NCBI GenBank assembly: GCA_963848495.1
Contig: CAWKDV010000004.1
Coordinates: 1,612,001 to 1,676,000 of the forward strand
Origin: JAICJR01 sp963848495
GTDB lineage: Bacteria; Actinomycetota; Thermoleophilia; Solirubrobacterales; Thermoleophilaceae
Reading direction: 5' to 3'
Length of the DNA: 64,000 nt
Of the stretch, positions 47,291 through 55,731 are shown one piece after another. The notes beneath the pieces are model-generated. The model made no database searches. It worked only from the letters and a program-made list of their open reading frames with translations, and was not told the DNA's origin. The translations under genes and the position numbers were made by a program. Position 1 is the first letter of the stretch; each line of letters opens with the position of its first letter.

Positions 47291-50200
47291 GTGAACCCCC
47301 CTGGCCCTGGCGTGCAGCTCGAGCAGAGCGCGCCGCTCGTAGACCGCGACGTAGAGCTGGAGGAGCTCGAGTCGGCGCTCACCGACGCCATCACCGGGCG
47401 CGGGCGCCTGATGCTGATCGCCGGCGAGGCCGGGATGGGCAAGACCAGCCTGGCCGAGGTGCTGGGCGAGCGGGCCAGCGGGGCGGGAGTGCTGCCGCTC
47501 TGGGGCCGCGCCTGGGAGAACGCGGGCGCCCCGGTCTACTGGCCCTGGACCCAGCTCCTGCGCAGGCTGCTCGAGGGCCGCGAGCCCGAGCGGCTGCGCG
47601 ACGAGCTCGGGGCGGCGGCTCAATGGCTCGCCGAGGTCCTGCCGGAGCTGAACGAGCTCATGCCGAACCTCGAGGCGCCCAAGGCGCGCGACTCGGACAA
47701 GGCGCGCTTCGGCCTCTTCGACGCCGTCTGGACCTTCCTCTGCCGAGTATCGGGACACACCCCGCTGCTCGTGGTGCTCGACGACCTCCACGCCGCCGAC
47801 GCCGCCTCGCTGCTGCTGCTCGAGTTCGCCTCGCGCGGGGTGGCGAGCTCCCACATCCTCGTCGTGGGCATGTACCAGCCCGCAGCGGCGCGCCGCAATC
47901 CCGAGCTGGAGAAGCTGATCGTGAGCATCTCCCGCGCCGGCAAGACGCTCGAGCTGCGCCCCTTCGACGAGGAGAACCTGCGCGTGATGGTCGAGCAGCG
48001 CACCGGCCGCCGCTGGCCGAAGGAGCTGCTCAGCGCCCTCTACGAGACCACCGAGGGCAACCCGCTGTTCACGAGCGAGGTGGCGCGGCTGATCGTGGCC
48101 GACCGCGGCCTGGAGGTGCAGCGCCCGCACGAGCGGTTTCCGCTGCCGGACACGGTGCGCGAGACGGTCAGGCGGCGCTTCGAGCCGCTCAGCCCCCAGG
48201 CGATCGAGCTGCTCGAGACCGCGGCCGTCATCGGGCGCGAGTTCCGCCTGCTCACGCTGCGGCGCGCGTCCGGCATCGACGACACCGTCGAGCTGATCGA
48301 CGAGGCCGTGACCGCCGAGCTGATCGCCGAGGTGCCCGGCGGCATCGGCCGCTTCCGCTTCACCCACGGCATGCTCCGCGACACGCTCTACGCCGGGCTC
48401 GAACGCCGCCGCCGGATCGAGCTGCACCGGGCGGTGGGCGAGACGATCGAGGAGCTGTTCGGCGCGCCGCCCGACCGGCTCGTCGAGCTCGCGTACCACT
48501 TCGCTCAGGCGGCGCCGAGCGGCGACGCCGAGCGGGCGCTGCACTACGCGCTCGAGGCCGCCCACGCGGCCATGCGGCTTTACGCCTACGAGCAGGCGGC
48601 GGAGCTGTTCGAGCTGGCCGCAGGCGCGGCCGAGCTGCTGCCGCCCGACCCTCACCGGCGGGCTGAGCTGCTGCTCGAGCTGGGCCAGGCGCGCGCGAAG
48701 GCCGACCACGTGGCGGCTCGCGAGGTGCTGATCGAGGCCGCCCAGGCGGGCCGCGCCGCCGGCGATCCACGCCTGATCGCCCGCGCGGGCCTCTGCATGC
48801 GGGCCTTCCCGCGCGGCACCGGCGTGCTCGACGAGCAGCCGGGCGAGATCCTCACCGAGGCGCTCGAGCTCCTGGGCGACGAGGACAGCCCGCTGCGCTG
48901 CCGGCTGCTGGCGCGGCTCGGCGTGTCGCTCTACTACTGGCCCGGCACCGAGTCGCGGCGCGCCCAGCTCGCCGAGGAGGCGGTGGCGATGGCCCGTCGC
49001 CTGGGTGACGGCCCGACGCTCGCCTACGTGCTGAGCAACGCCCAGCTCGCCACCTGGGGACCGGACACGACGGAGCGCGACCTCGCCTGGATGGAGGAGC
49101 TGCTGGCGCTGCTCGAGGAGACCGGCGACGACGAGCTCGAGCTGGCGGCCCGCAGCCGGCACATCGACTTCCTGATCGAGCTCGGGCGGCGCGGCGAGGC
49201 CGAGAGCTCACTCGCCAAGCTCGCGCTCACCGTCGCCGACGCCGCCGACCCACGCACCGCCGCCTACGTCCAGCTCCACCAGGCGCGCCTGGCGATAGCC
49301 GACGGCCGCTACGACGACGCCGAGCGCCACAACTCCGCGGCGGCCACCGACGCGGCGCGCCTGCGCGACCCCACGCTCCACAGCCTCGCCGCGGTGCAGC
49401 TCTTCTCGCTGCGCTGGCCGCAGGGGCGGCTCGCCGAGCTCGAGCCCGCCACGCGCCAGGTGGCCGGCGCCGACGCCACCCCCGCGTGGCCGGCCGCGCT
49501 CGCGCTGCTCTACTGCGAGGTCGGCAAGCTGGATGAGGCCCGGCGCGAGCTCGAGCGGCTGGCGGCCCACGACTTTCGCGACCTCCCCCGCTACAACGGG
49601 CTGCTCGTCACGCTCGCGCTCCTGTCTCAGGTGACGCTGGCGCTCGGCGACATGCGCCGCGCGCAGCTGATCTACGACCTGTTGCTGCCGTTCAGCGAGC
49701 GCAACGTGATCAGCCCGCAGGCCGCCTTCATCGGCCCCGTGGCGCGCTTCCTGGCGCTGCTCGCCGCCGCGCGCGACGACTGGGACGCGGCCGGCCGCCA
49801 CCTCGGCGAGGCTCGCGCGGCCGCCGAGCGCATGCACTCGCCGCCGACCATGGCCCAGCTCGACGCCGACGAGGCGCAGATCGCCGAGCGCCGCGGCGCC
49901 CCCGCGCGCCCGCGGCCGCAGGCGGCGGCGCCGGCCCCGCCCGGCACGGCCATGCTGCGGCGTGAGGGCGACGTCTGGGCCTTCGAGGTCGACGGCCGCT
50001 CAGTGCGCCTGCGAGACAGCAAGGGGATCCGGCTGATTGCACGGCTGCTCGCCAACCCGGGCGTCGAGCTGGCCGCCGCCGAGCTCGCGCAGCCCGGCGC
50101 CGGCGAGCTCGTGAACGCGGCGGGCGACGCCGGCTCGCAGCTCGACGCGGAGGCCAAGCGCGCCTACAAGCGGCGCATGGACGAGCTCGCGGAGGAGCTC

Positions 50201-50500
50201 GAGGAGGCGGAGTCGTTCAACGATCCCGAGCGCGCGGCGCGCGCCCGCGAGGAGCTCGACTTCATCGCGCAGGAGCTCGCGGGCGCTGTCGGGCTCGGCG
50301 GGCGCGACCGCAAGGCCGCCTCCAACGCGGAGCGCGCGCGCGTGAGCGTGACCAAGGCGATCCGCACCACGATCCGGCGCGTGACGGAGCACGACGCCGA
50401 GCTCGGGAGGGAGCTCGAGAGCACCGTCAAGACCGGCGCGTTCTGCGTCTACGAGCCCGATCCGCGCCACCCGGTCGACTGGCGCCTCGACGTCGACTGA
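47291..50500 (+). CDS. STAND-type AAA ATPase with TPR-like repeats, 1069 aa
   Basis: N-terminal AAA/STAND ATPase module (about 15-300): Walker A GEAGMGKTS (45-53), Walker B LLVVLDDLH (near 158-166), and a winged-helix-like region with EAAVIGREF-type block (ETAAVIGREFRLLTL). A long helical repeat region (about 400-860, Ala/Leu/Glu-rich, TPR-like) follows, then a C-terminal domain (about 870-1069) with VWAFEVDGRSVRLRDSKGIRLIARLLANPG, a short beta-rich block often found at the C-terminus of actinobacterial AAA regulators, and a helical tail. No LuxR HTH is seen. Probably a signal-responsive regulator; ligand and target unknown. GTG start. Confidence 0.85.
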   Translation: MNPPGPGVQLEQSAPLVDRDVELEELESALTDAITGRGRLMLIAGEAGMGKTSLAEVLGERASGAGVLPLWGRAWENAGAPVYWPWTQLLRRLLEGREPERLRDELGAAAQWLAEVLPELNELMPNLEAPKARDSDKARFGLFDAVWTFLCRVSGHTPLLVVLDDLHAADAASLLLLEFASRGVASSHILVVGMYQPAAARRNPELEKLIVSISRAGKTLELRPFDEENLRVMVEQRTGRRWPKELLSALYETTEGNPLFTSEVARLIVADRGLEVQRPHERFPLPDTVRETVRRRFEPLSPQAIELLETAAVIGREFRLLTLRRASGIDDTVELIDEAVTAELIAEVPGGIGRFRFTHGMLRDTLYAGLERRRRIELHRAVGETIEELFGAPPDRLVELAYHFAQAAPSGDAERALHYALEAAHAAMRLYAYEQAAELFELAAGAAELLPPDPHRRAELLLELGQARAKADHVAAREVLIEAAQAGRAAGDPRLIARAGLCMRAFPRGTGVLDEQPGEILTEALELLGDEDSPLRCRLLARLGVSLYYWPGTESRRAQLAEEAVAMARRLGDGPTLAYVLSNAQLATWGPDTTERDLAWMEELLALLEETGDDELELAARSRHIDFLIELGRRGEAESSLAKLALTVADAADPRTAAYVQLHQARLAIADGRYDDAERHNSAAATDAARLRDPTLHSLAAVQLFSLRWPQGRLAELEPATRQVAGADATPAWPAALALLYCEVGKLDEARRELERLAAHDFRDLPRYNGLLVTLALLSQVTLALGDMRRAQLIYDLLLPFSERNVISPQAAFIGPVARFLALLAAARDDWDAAGRHLGEARAAAERMHSPPTMAQLDADEAQIAERRGAPARPRPQAAAPAPPGTAMLRREGDVWAFEVDGRSVRLRDSKGIRLIARLLANPGVELAAAELAQPGAGELVNAAGDAGSQLDAEAKRAYKRRMDELAEELEEAESFNDPERAARAREELDFIAQELAGAVGLGGRDRKAASNAERARVSVTKAIRTTIRRVTEHDAELGRELESTVKTGAFCVYEPDPRHPVDWRLDVD

Positions 50501-50530
50501 CTCGTGCGCGCGCGCCTATATGCTCAGTGA

Positions 50531-51445
50531 GTGAGGGATCTGGCGGAGCAGGCAGTGGAGGCGATCGGCGACGTGTTCGGGCGCCATCCGGCCTGCCGCG
50601 CGGCCCACGCCAGGGGCACGCTGTGCAGCGGCGTCTTCAGGCCCAGCGCCGACGGGCGCGGCCTCACTCGAGCCGCTCACATGCAGCCCGAGGAGGTGCC
50701 GGTCACGGTCCGCCTGTCCAGCGCGAGCGGCGATCCGGACCTGCCCGACAGCGATGCGGACGCCCACGGCATGGCCGTGCGTTTCCACCTGCCGGACCGT
50801 GGTATGACCGATATCGTGGCCGTCACCCTGCCGTGCTTCTTCGTGCGCGACCCGAAGACATTCGTGTCGCTTAACCGCCTGTTCACCCACCGTCCGGGGC
50901 GTCCCCCCCATCCTCATGTGGTCGGGATGGCCCTCTTCCTCCTCAAGCACCGCGAAGCATGGCGGGCGATGTGGGCCAGCATGGCCGGCAAGGCGCCGCC
51001 GAGCTTCGCCAACTGCCGCTTCAACGCGCTCCACGCCTTCGGCTGGATCGACGCCCAGGGCGGCCGGCGCTGGCTGCGCTACAGCTGGATCCCGGCGGAG
51101 GGCGAGGCCGGCCTGTCCCGCGAGCAGGCCAGGCACGTCGAGCGCGACCACCTGGAGCGCGATCTCGCGGCGCGGCTCGAATCGGGGCGGCCGCTGCGCT
51201 TCACGCTGCAGCTCCAGGTCGCGGCGGACGGCGAGCAGCAGATCTCAGACCCCACGGCGGTGTGGTCGCGGGCGCGCGCGGTGGACGCCGGTGAGCTCGA
51301 GATCCGCGACCTGTCGCTCGACGGTGAGCCGGTGGGCTTCAGCCCAATGCACCTGCTGGACGGCATCGAGCCCTCCGACGACCAGATCTTGCGCTTCCGC
51401 CCTGAGGCCTACAAGATCTCCTTCGAGAGGCGCATCGCAGCGTGA
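50531..51445 (+). CDS. Catalase-fold heme protein (SrpA-like), 304 aa
   Basis: Matches the short catalase-related group: distal His in AHARGTLCSGVF, HGMAVRFHLPDRG, PCFFVRDPKTF, and the proximal R-x3-Y heme ligand in RPEAYKISF near the C-terminus. About 300 residues, lacking the C-terminal domains of true catalases. The distal Asn of catalases (NNTPVF) is replaced (VTLPCF), so ordinary catalase turnover is doubtful; organic hydroperoxides are a better guess. GTG start. It overlaps the desaturase start (GTGA), which suggests lipid-linked chemistry. Confidence 0.85.
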   Translation: MRDLAEQAVEAIGDVFGRHPACRAAHARGTLCSGVFRPSADGRGLTRAAHMQPEEVPVTVRLSSASGDPDLPDSDADAHGMAVRFHLPDRGMTDIVAVTLPCFFVRDPKTFVSLNRLFTHRPGRPPHPHVVGMALFLLKHREAWRAMWASMAGKAPPSFANCRFNALHAFGWIDAQGGRRWLRYSWIPAEGEAGLSREQARHVERDHLERDLAARLESGRPLRFTLQLQVAADGEQQISDPTAVWSRARAVDAGELEIRDLSLDGEPVGFSPMHLLDGIEPSDDQILRFRPEAYKISFERRIAA

Positions 51446-52362
51446 GCCGCCCCAGCCGCATCGGCAACATCCTCGGCGTGATCCTGCCGGTGGCCGCGCT
51501 GCTCGCGGCGATCGTGCTGCTCTGGAACAAGTGGGTCGGCGTCGAGACGCTGGCGATCACCGCCCTCATGTACGCGCTCGCCGGCGGGCTCGGCATCAGC
51601 GTCGGCTTCCACCGCCTGTTCTCGCACCGCTCGTTCGACGGGCCCGCGCCGGTGCGCGCGACCTTCGCCATCCTCGGCTCGATGGCGATGCAGGGTCCGA
51701 TCATCCGCTGGGTGGCGAACCACCGCACCCACCACGCCCACCCCGACAAGGAGGGCGACCCGCACAGTCCGCACCTGAGCGAGCACGAGGGCCTGCGCGG
51801 TACGCTCGAGGGCCTCTGGCACGCGCACGTGGGCTGGATCTTCACGCCCGACCGCCCGCCCGAGGAGCGCTACGCGCGCGACCTGCTCGACGACCCGATG
51901 ATCTCGTTCATCGACCGCACGTTCATGGTCTGGGTGCTGCTCGGCTTCGCGCTGCCGTTCGCGCTCGGTTATGCGATAGGCGGAACGCTCGAGGCGGGGC
52001 TCCTGGCGATGCTCTGGGGCGGCGCGGTGCGGATCTTCCTCGTGCACCACGCCACCTTCGCCGTGAACTCGCTCTGCCACTTCGCCGGGCGCCGGCGATT
52101 CGACACGAGCGACGAGTCGCGCAACCTCGTCTGGCTCGCGCCGCTCACCTTCGGCGAGGCCTGGCACAACAACCACCACGCCTTCCCCAACTCGGCTTTC
52201 CACGGCCTGCGCCGCCACGAGCTCGACCTCGGCGGCCTGGCGATCCGCGGCCTCGAGCGCATGAAGCTCGTCCGCAACGTGACGCGCATCAGCCAGGAGC
52301 GCCAGCAGACGAAGCTCGAGCGCCTGGCGGCCGGCGCCCAGCCCGAAGGGCAGCCGCAATAG
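51442..52362 (+). CDS. Acyl-CoA desaturase (stearoyl-CoA Delta9 type), 306 aa
   Basis: Four to five membrane segments and the three His boxes of the Delta9 acyl-CoA desaturase family: HRLFSH, HRTHHAHPD and HNNHHAFPNS. Bacterial DesC-type length. GTG start overlaps the stop of the catalase-fold gene. It is distinct from the DesA3-like desaturase at 22.4-23.7 kb, so this genome has at least two desaturation systems; no dedicated reductase is next to this one. A hairpin terminator follows the stop. Confidence 0.92.
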   Translation: MSRPSRIGNILGVILPVAALLAAIVLLWNKWVGVETLAITALMYALAGGLGISVGFHRLFSHRSFDGPAPVRATFAILGSMAMQGPIIRWVANHRTHHAHPDKEGDPHSPHLSEHEGLRGTLEGLWHAHVGWIFTPDRPPEERYARDLLDDPMISFIDRTFMVWVLLGFALPFALGYAIGGTLEAGLLAMLWGGAVRIFLVHHATFAVNSLCHFAGRRRFDTSDESRNLVWLAPLTFGEAWHNNHHAFPNSAFHGLRRHELDLGGLAIRGLERMKLVRNVTRISQERQQTKLERLAAGAQPEGQPQ

Positions 52363-52364
52363 TC

Positions 52365-52402
52365 GAGCGAGGCGCCGGGACCGTGCACCCGACGCCTCGC
52401 TC
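52365..52402 (+). terminator. Terminator hairpin after the desaturase
   Basis: Perfect 10-bp stem GAGCGAGGCG (52365-52374) with CGCCTCGCTC (52393-52402), 18-nt loop, followed by TTAT, 2 bp after the stop codon. Confidence 0.7.
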
Positions 52403-52407
52403 TTATG

Positions 52408-52425
52408 ACCCTCTCGCGAGAGGGT
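52408..52425. promoter_or_regulatory. 18-bp perfect palindrome between convergent genes
   Basis: ACCCTCTCGCGAGAGGGT is palindromic with no spacer. It lies between the desaturase terminator and the 3' end of the next convergent gene (stop at 52439). It may be the terminator of the minus-strand gene or a protein-binding site. Confidence 0.5.
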
Positions 52426-52438
52426 GGTACCCCAGCAG

Positions 52439-52837
52439 CTAGGAGCTGCTGCCGGCTACACGGCGCTGGAGGTTCGCCAGCCGGGCTGCGGCGTACCCCG
52501 TGCCGCAGAGGGCGACCCCGAGTGCAGCAGCCGCAAGCACGATCGCAAGTGTCCTATCACCGTGGTCAGTGACGGTGCGAACCTCACGAGTAATGGCGAC
52601 GGGGGGCTGATCCGGCGCCTGGGTGTGCTGCGACGACCGCACGTCGGTCTTGGAAGTGTTTGCGAACAGAGCCGGCCGTCCGTGGGGGTGCAGGGCGACG
52701 GCGGAGTGATGGACGGTGACCAGCGCGTCGGGCGGGGCCGGCCGGGCGCTGGCGGCGCTGGATGCGGCGAGGCCTAGAACGCAGGCCGTAACGGTGCAGC
52801 CCTTCAGCACTCGCAATCGCTTCTTGTTGGCCTGCAT
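52439..52837 (-). CDS. Secreted/membrane-anchored hypothetical protein, 132 aa
   Basis: N-terminal signal peptide (KKRLR, hydrophobic run about 12-25, ASA cleavage region), a His/Pro-rich extracytoplasmic stretch, and a C-terminal hydrophobic helix (LAIVLAAAALGVALCGTGYAA, about 97-117, quoted in part) followed by Arg-containing tail, so probably a type I membrane-anchored exoprotein. ATG with GAGGAGGTCC ribosome site. No family recognised. Divergent from the Crp-like regulator across 115 bp. Confidence 0.65.
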   Translation of the reverse strand: MQANKKRLRVLKGCTVTACVLGLAASSAASARPAPPDALVTVHHSAVALHPHGRPALFANTSKTDVRSSQHTQAPDQPPVAITREVRTVTDHGDRTLAIVLAAAALGVALCGTGYAAARLANLQRRVAGSSS

Positions 52838-52913
52838 CGGTGGACCTCCTCGGGAGCTGACGGCAACCTACGTCCGCGCAACCCCCCGTTCCAGGCATTT
52901 GTGCGGGCCCGAA

Positions 52914-52929
52914 TGTGTCCTTTTGCACA
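52914..52929. promoter_or_regulatory. CRP-like binding site
   Basis: TGTGT-CCTTTT-GCACA matches the CRP/Fnr consensus TGTGA-N6-TCACA at 8 of 10 positions. It lies 24 bp upstream of the Crp-family gene start and in the region shared with the divergent secreted protein, so autoregulation and control of that gene are plausible. Confidence 0.55.
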
Positions 52930-52952
52930 CTGGGCTGCGATGCTGCCGCCCG

Positions 52953-53633
52953 ATGGCGGTTCAGCGGAAGCAAGCGCTCGAGCCGTTCCTCGAGCACCTG
53001 TCCGCCGAGGAGCAGGCGAGCCTGCGCTCGCGCGCGGTGAACAGGCGCTTCGCGCGCGGCGCGACGATCATGCACCAGGGCGAGGCGCCGGGTCGAGTGC
53101 TCGTGATCGAACAGGGGCGGGCGAAGATCACGGCCGTGACCGACGACGGCTCGGAGGTGGTCCTGGCGTTCCGCGGCCCGGGCGAGCTCCTCGGCGAGCT
53201 GTCAGCGCTCGGCGGCGAGCCGCGCCTGGCCACCGTCCGCGCGCTCGAGCCGCTCGACGCGCTGGCGCTCTCAGCCGGGGACTTCGACGCCTTCCTCGAG
53301 TCGAACCCGCGCGTGGCGCTCTTGATCCTGCGCGTGGTGATCGCCCGGCTGCGCCAGGCGGACCGCCAGCAGATCGAGATGGCGTCCTACCAGACGCTCG
53401 GCCGGGTGTCGTTGCGGCTCGTGGAGCTGGCCGAGCGCTTCGGCGAGCCCGTGGAGGGCGGCCTCCTGATCACCCTGCCGATCACGCAGGACGAGCTGGC
53501 CGGCTGGGCCGGCGCGTCACGCGAGGCCACCAGCAAGGCGCTGCGCGATCTGCGCGAGCTCGGGCTCGTCGAGACGCGCCGGCGGAACATCACCGTGCGC
53601 GATCTCGACGCCCTGCGGAAGCTGGTGTCCTAG
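52953..53633 (+). CDS. Crp/Fnr-family transcriptional regulator, 226 aa
   Basis: Cyclic-nucleotide-binding beta-roll (about 10-125; FARGATIMHQGEAPGRVLVIEQGRAKI and GELLGELSALGGEPRLATVRALE) followed by a long dimer helix and a Crp-type winged HTH (about 150-220; ITQDELAGWAGASREATSKALRDL). The PBC arginine pattern GELLGE...R is preserved well enough for cAMP-like ligand binding. ATG at 52953. It has a CRP-like half-site palindrome just upstream. Its stop overlaps the convergent ALDH stop by 4 bp. Confidence 0.9.
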   Translation: MAVQRKQALEPFLEHLSAEEQASLRSRAVNRRFARGATIMHQGEAPGRVLVIEQGRAKITAVTDDGSEVVLAFRGPGELLGELSALGGEPRLATVRALEPLDALALSAGDFDAFLESNPRVALLILRVVIARLRQADRQQIEMASYQTLGRVSLRLVELAERFGEPVEGGLLITLPITQDELAGWAGASREATSKALRDLRELGLVETRRRNITVRDLDALRKLVS

Positions 53634-55204
53634 TCGAGCTTGAAGTCGAGGTCCGCCGAGACGTCGGCCACGTCCATCTGCGCCTTCTGCAGCTTGCCCG
53701 CGTAGTCCCAGTTGAGCGCCTGCCAGCGCGTGAACTGGTCGAGCACCCAGATCCCGGACTGCCGGGCGCCGTTCCCGGACTTGCCGTTGCCGCCGAAGGG
53801 CAGGTGCGCCTCCGCGCCGGAGGTCGAGTTGTTCACGCTCACCATGCCGGCGCTCACACGCCGCCGGAACTCGAACGCGCTCTTCGGGTCGGTGGTGTAG
53901 ATCGCCGCCGACAGCCCGTAGCCGTGCCCGTTGGCCAATTCGATCATCTCGTCGAAGCTCGAGAACGACATCACGCCGACGATCGGCCCGAAGGTCTCGG
54001 TCGAGTACAGCTCGTCCTCGCGGCGCACGCCGTCGACGATCGTCGGGTGGCAGAACAGGCCGGCGTCAGGATCGCCGACGAAGCCGCTGCGCGGGTTGTC
54101 GGCGCCGATGCGCCCGGTGCCGGTCGAGCCGACCACCGTGTGGTGGTCCCGGATGAGCTCCAGCCACCCGAGGAAGCGCTCGAGGAAGCGCTCGCTGATC
54201 ATCGGGCCGTAGACCACGTCCTGCGTCGGATCACCCACCGGCGCCTGCTCCACGGCGGCCTTGAAGCGGCGCATGAACTCGTCGTGCACCGACTCGTGGA
54301 CGATCACGGTTCCCAGCGACGTGCAGCGCTGGCCGGCGGTGCCAAAGCCGCTGAACAGCGCGCCCTCCACGGCGAGGTCGAGTTCGGCATCGGGCATCAC
54401 CACGAGCGGGTTCTTGCCGCCGAGCTCGAGGCACGGTGTCTGCAGGTGGCGCCCGCAGAGCTCGCCGAGCCGCCGTCCCACCTCACTCGAGCCAGTGAAG
54501 CCCACCTTGTCGACGAGGCCCTGCTCGAGCGCCTGCTCCAGCCCCTCGAACGCGGTCGGCCCATCGCACTGCACGAGGTTGAGCACGCCCTCAGGCAGGC
54601 CGCCGTGCAGGAACAGCTCCGCCAGCGCCTCGCCCACAGCGGGCGCGTACTCGGCCGGCTTCCACACCGCCGCATTGCCGCACAGAAGCGCCGGCACCAG
54701 GTACCAGGACGGCACTGCCACCGGGAAGTTGCCCGCGGTGACGATCGCCGCGACGCCCACCGGGTTGCGGAAGGTGAACAGCTGCTTGTCGGACATCTCC
54801 GAGGGCACGGTCTGCCCGTACAGCCGCCGCCCCTCCGAGACGAAGAAGTTGCAGGTGTCGATGATCTCCTGCACCTCGCCGAGCGACTCGGCATAGGGCT
54901 TGCCGATCTCACGTGTGACGAGGCGCGAGAGTGCCTCCTTGTTGCTCTCCACGAGCCGCCCGATCTGCTGGATGGCGCTGCCGCGCACGGGGGCCGGCAC
55001 GTCGGCCCACGCCGCCTGCGCTTCGCGTGCGGCACGGCAGGCGGCGACGAAGGTCGAGGCGTCGCCGAGCAGTGCCTCGGCCACGGTGTCGGAGGTGTCG
55101 GCGGGGTTTAAGGAGACGAGTCGCCCGCCTGGCGCCTCGGTCTCGGGGCGGCCGCCGATGATCGAGGCGACCGTACGGGTCTCTTGCGCGAGGGTCTCTG
55201 TCAT
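53630..55204 (-). CDS. NAD(P)-dependent aldehyde dehydrogenase, 524 aa
   Basis: ALDH superfamily: FTGSSEVGRR (cofactor motif), LELGGKNPLVV (catalytic Glu), FGTAGQRCTS (catalytic Cys) and PFGGNGKSGNG near the C-terminus. The pattern (IVTAGNFPVAVPSWYLVPALLCGNAAVWKP; NGHGYGLSAAIYTTD) is closest in my memory to alpha-aminoadipic/piperideine-6-carboxylate-type and related ALDH7-like enzymes, but substrate assignment is weak. ATG at 55204. Upstream 259 bp is non-coding on this strand. Confidence 0.9.
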   Translation of the reverse strand: MTETLAQETRTVASIIGGRPETEAPGGRLVSLNPADTSDTVAEALLGDASTFVAACRAAREAQAAWADVPAPVRGSAIQQIGRLVESNKEALSRLVTREIGKPYAESLGEVQEIIDTCNFFVSEGRRLYGQTVPSEMSDKQLFTFRNPVGVAAIVTAGNFPVAVPSWYLVPALLCGNAAVWKPAEYAPAVGEALAELFLHGGLPEGVLNLVQCDGPTAFEGLEQALEQGLVDKVGFTGSSEVGRRLGELCGRHLQTPCLELGGKNPLVVMPDAELDLAVEGALFSGFGTAGQRCTSLGTVIVHESVHDEFMRRFKAAVEQAPVGDPTQDVVYGPMISERFLERFLGWLELIRDHHTVVGSTGTGRIGADNPRSGFVGDPDAGLFCHPTIVDGVRREDELYSTETFGPIVGVMSFSSFDEMIELANGHGYGLSAAIYTTDPKSAFEFRRRVSAGMVSVNNSTSGAEAHLPFGGNGKSGNGARQSGIWVLDQFTRWQALNWDYAGKLQKAQMDVADVSADLDFKLD

Positions 55205-55429
55205 GTCTTGATCGTAGAGGCCGGGGAACCGGCGCCTCGCGGCGGTGGCAGAGCTATCTTGCCGGTGGGGAGAAGAGAGGCGGGGGCATTGCGTGCTAGA
55301 CGCGGGAACGGCCTAACGTCCCAGGCCGGACCTTTCCTTCCAGGCGCCCGCCGGCGCAACTGAGCCGGCAGGCCCCCGCGCCTCCTCCCCGATCTCATGA
55401 CGCTGGGCGTACCGGCGGTCGCCATCCCC

Positions 55430-55454
55430 TCAAGCAATAGGCGCATCGGCCGAT
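55430..55454 (+). promoter_or_regulatory. FliA (sigma-28)-like promoter
   Basis: TCAA-N15-GCCGAT fits the flagellar sigma factor consensus TAAA-N15-GCCGATAA in spacing and in 9 of 10 core bases. The GTG start of the next gene is 10 bp after the -10 element, so the transcript would be leaderless or nearly so. The rest of 55205-55463 shows only short GC-rich dyads and no gene. Confidence 0.5.
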
Positions 55455-55463
55455 CTCTGGGAC

Positions 55464-55688
55464 GTGACGGGGGACCAGATCACCCGAAATGCTGCCGCCA
55501 TTGCGGGAGCGATCAGGATGCTCGAACGCGAGATCGCGTCGTTCCTAGACCAGCTCGCCGTGTCCGGTAACACCGACGAGCGCCGGCGCCAGATCGCTGA
55601 CTACCTGAGCGTCCTCCACTTCCATTTCCGCGCGGTGAGCGACCGCGCCGACACGCTCGAGGAAGAGGCCCGCCTGCTGGTCGACTGA
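55464..55688 (+). CDS. Small coiled-coil hypothetical protein, 74 aa
   Basis: GTG start; helical protein with heptad pattern (IRMLEREIASFLDQL and YLSVLHFHFRAVSDRADTLEEEARLL). No known domain. The upstream sequence looks like a flagellar-type sigma-28 promoter, so a flagellar or chemotaxis chaperone-like role is possible, but nothing else flagellar is in the window. Confidence 0.6.
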   Translation: MTGDQITRNAAAIAGAIRMLEREIASFLDQLAVSGNTDERRRQIADYLSVLHFHFRAVSDRADTLEEEARLLVD

Positions 55689-55731
55689 TGCCGCTGGCGG
55701 GGTGGCCCGTCCGCGCATACGATCCGCACGT

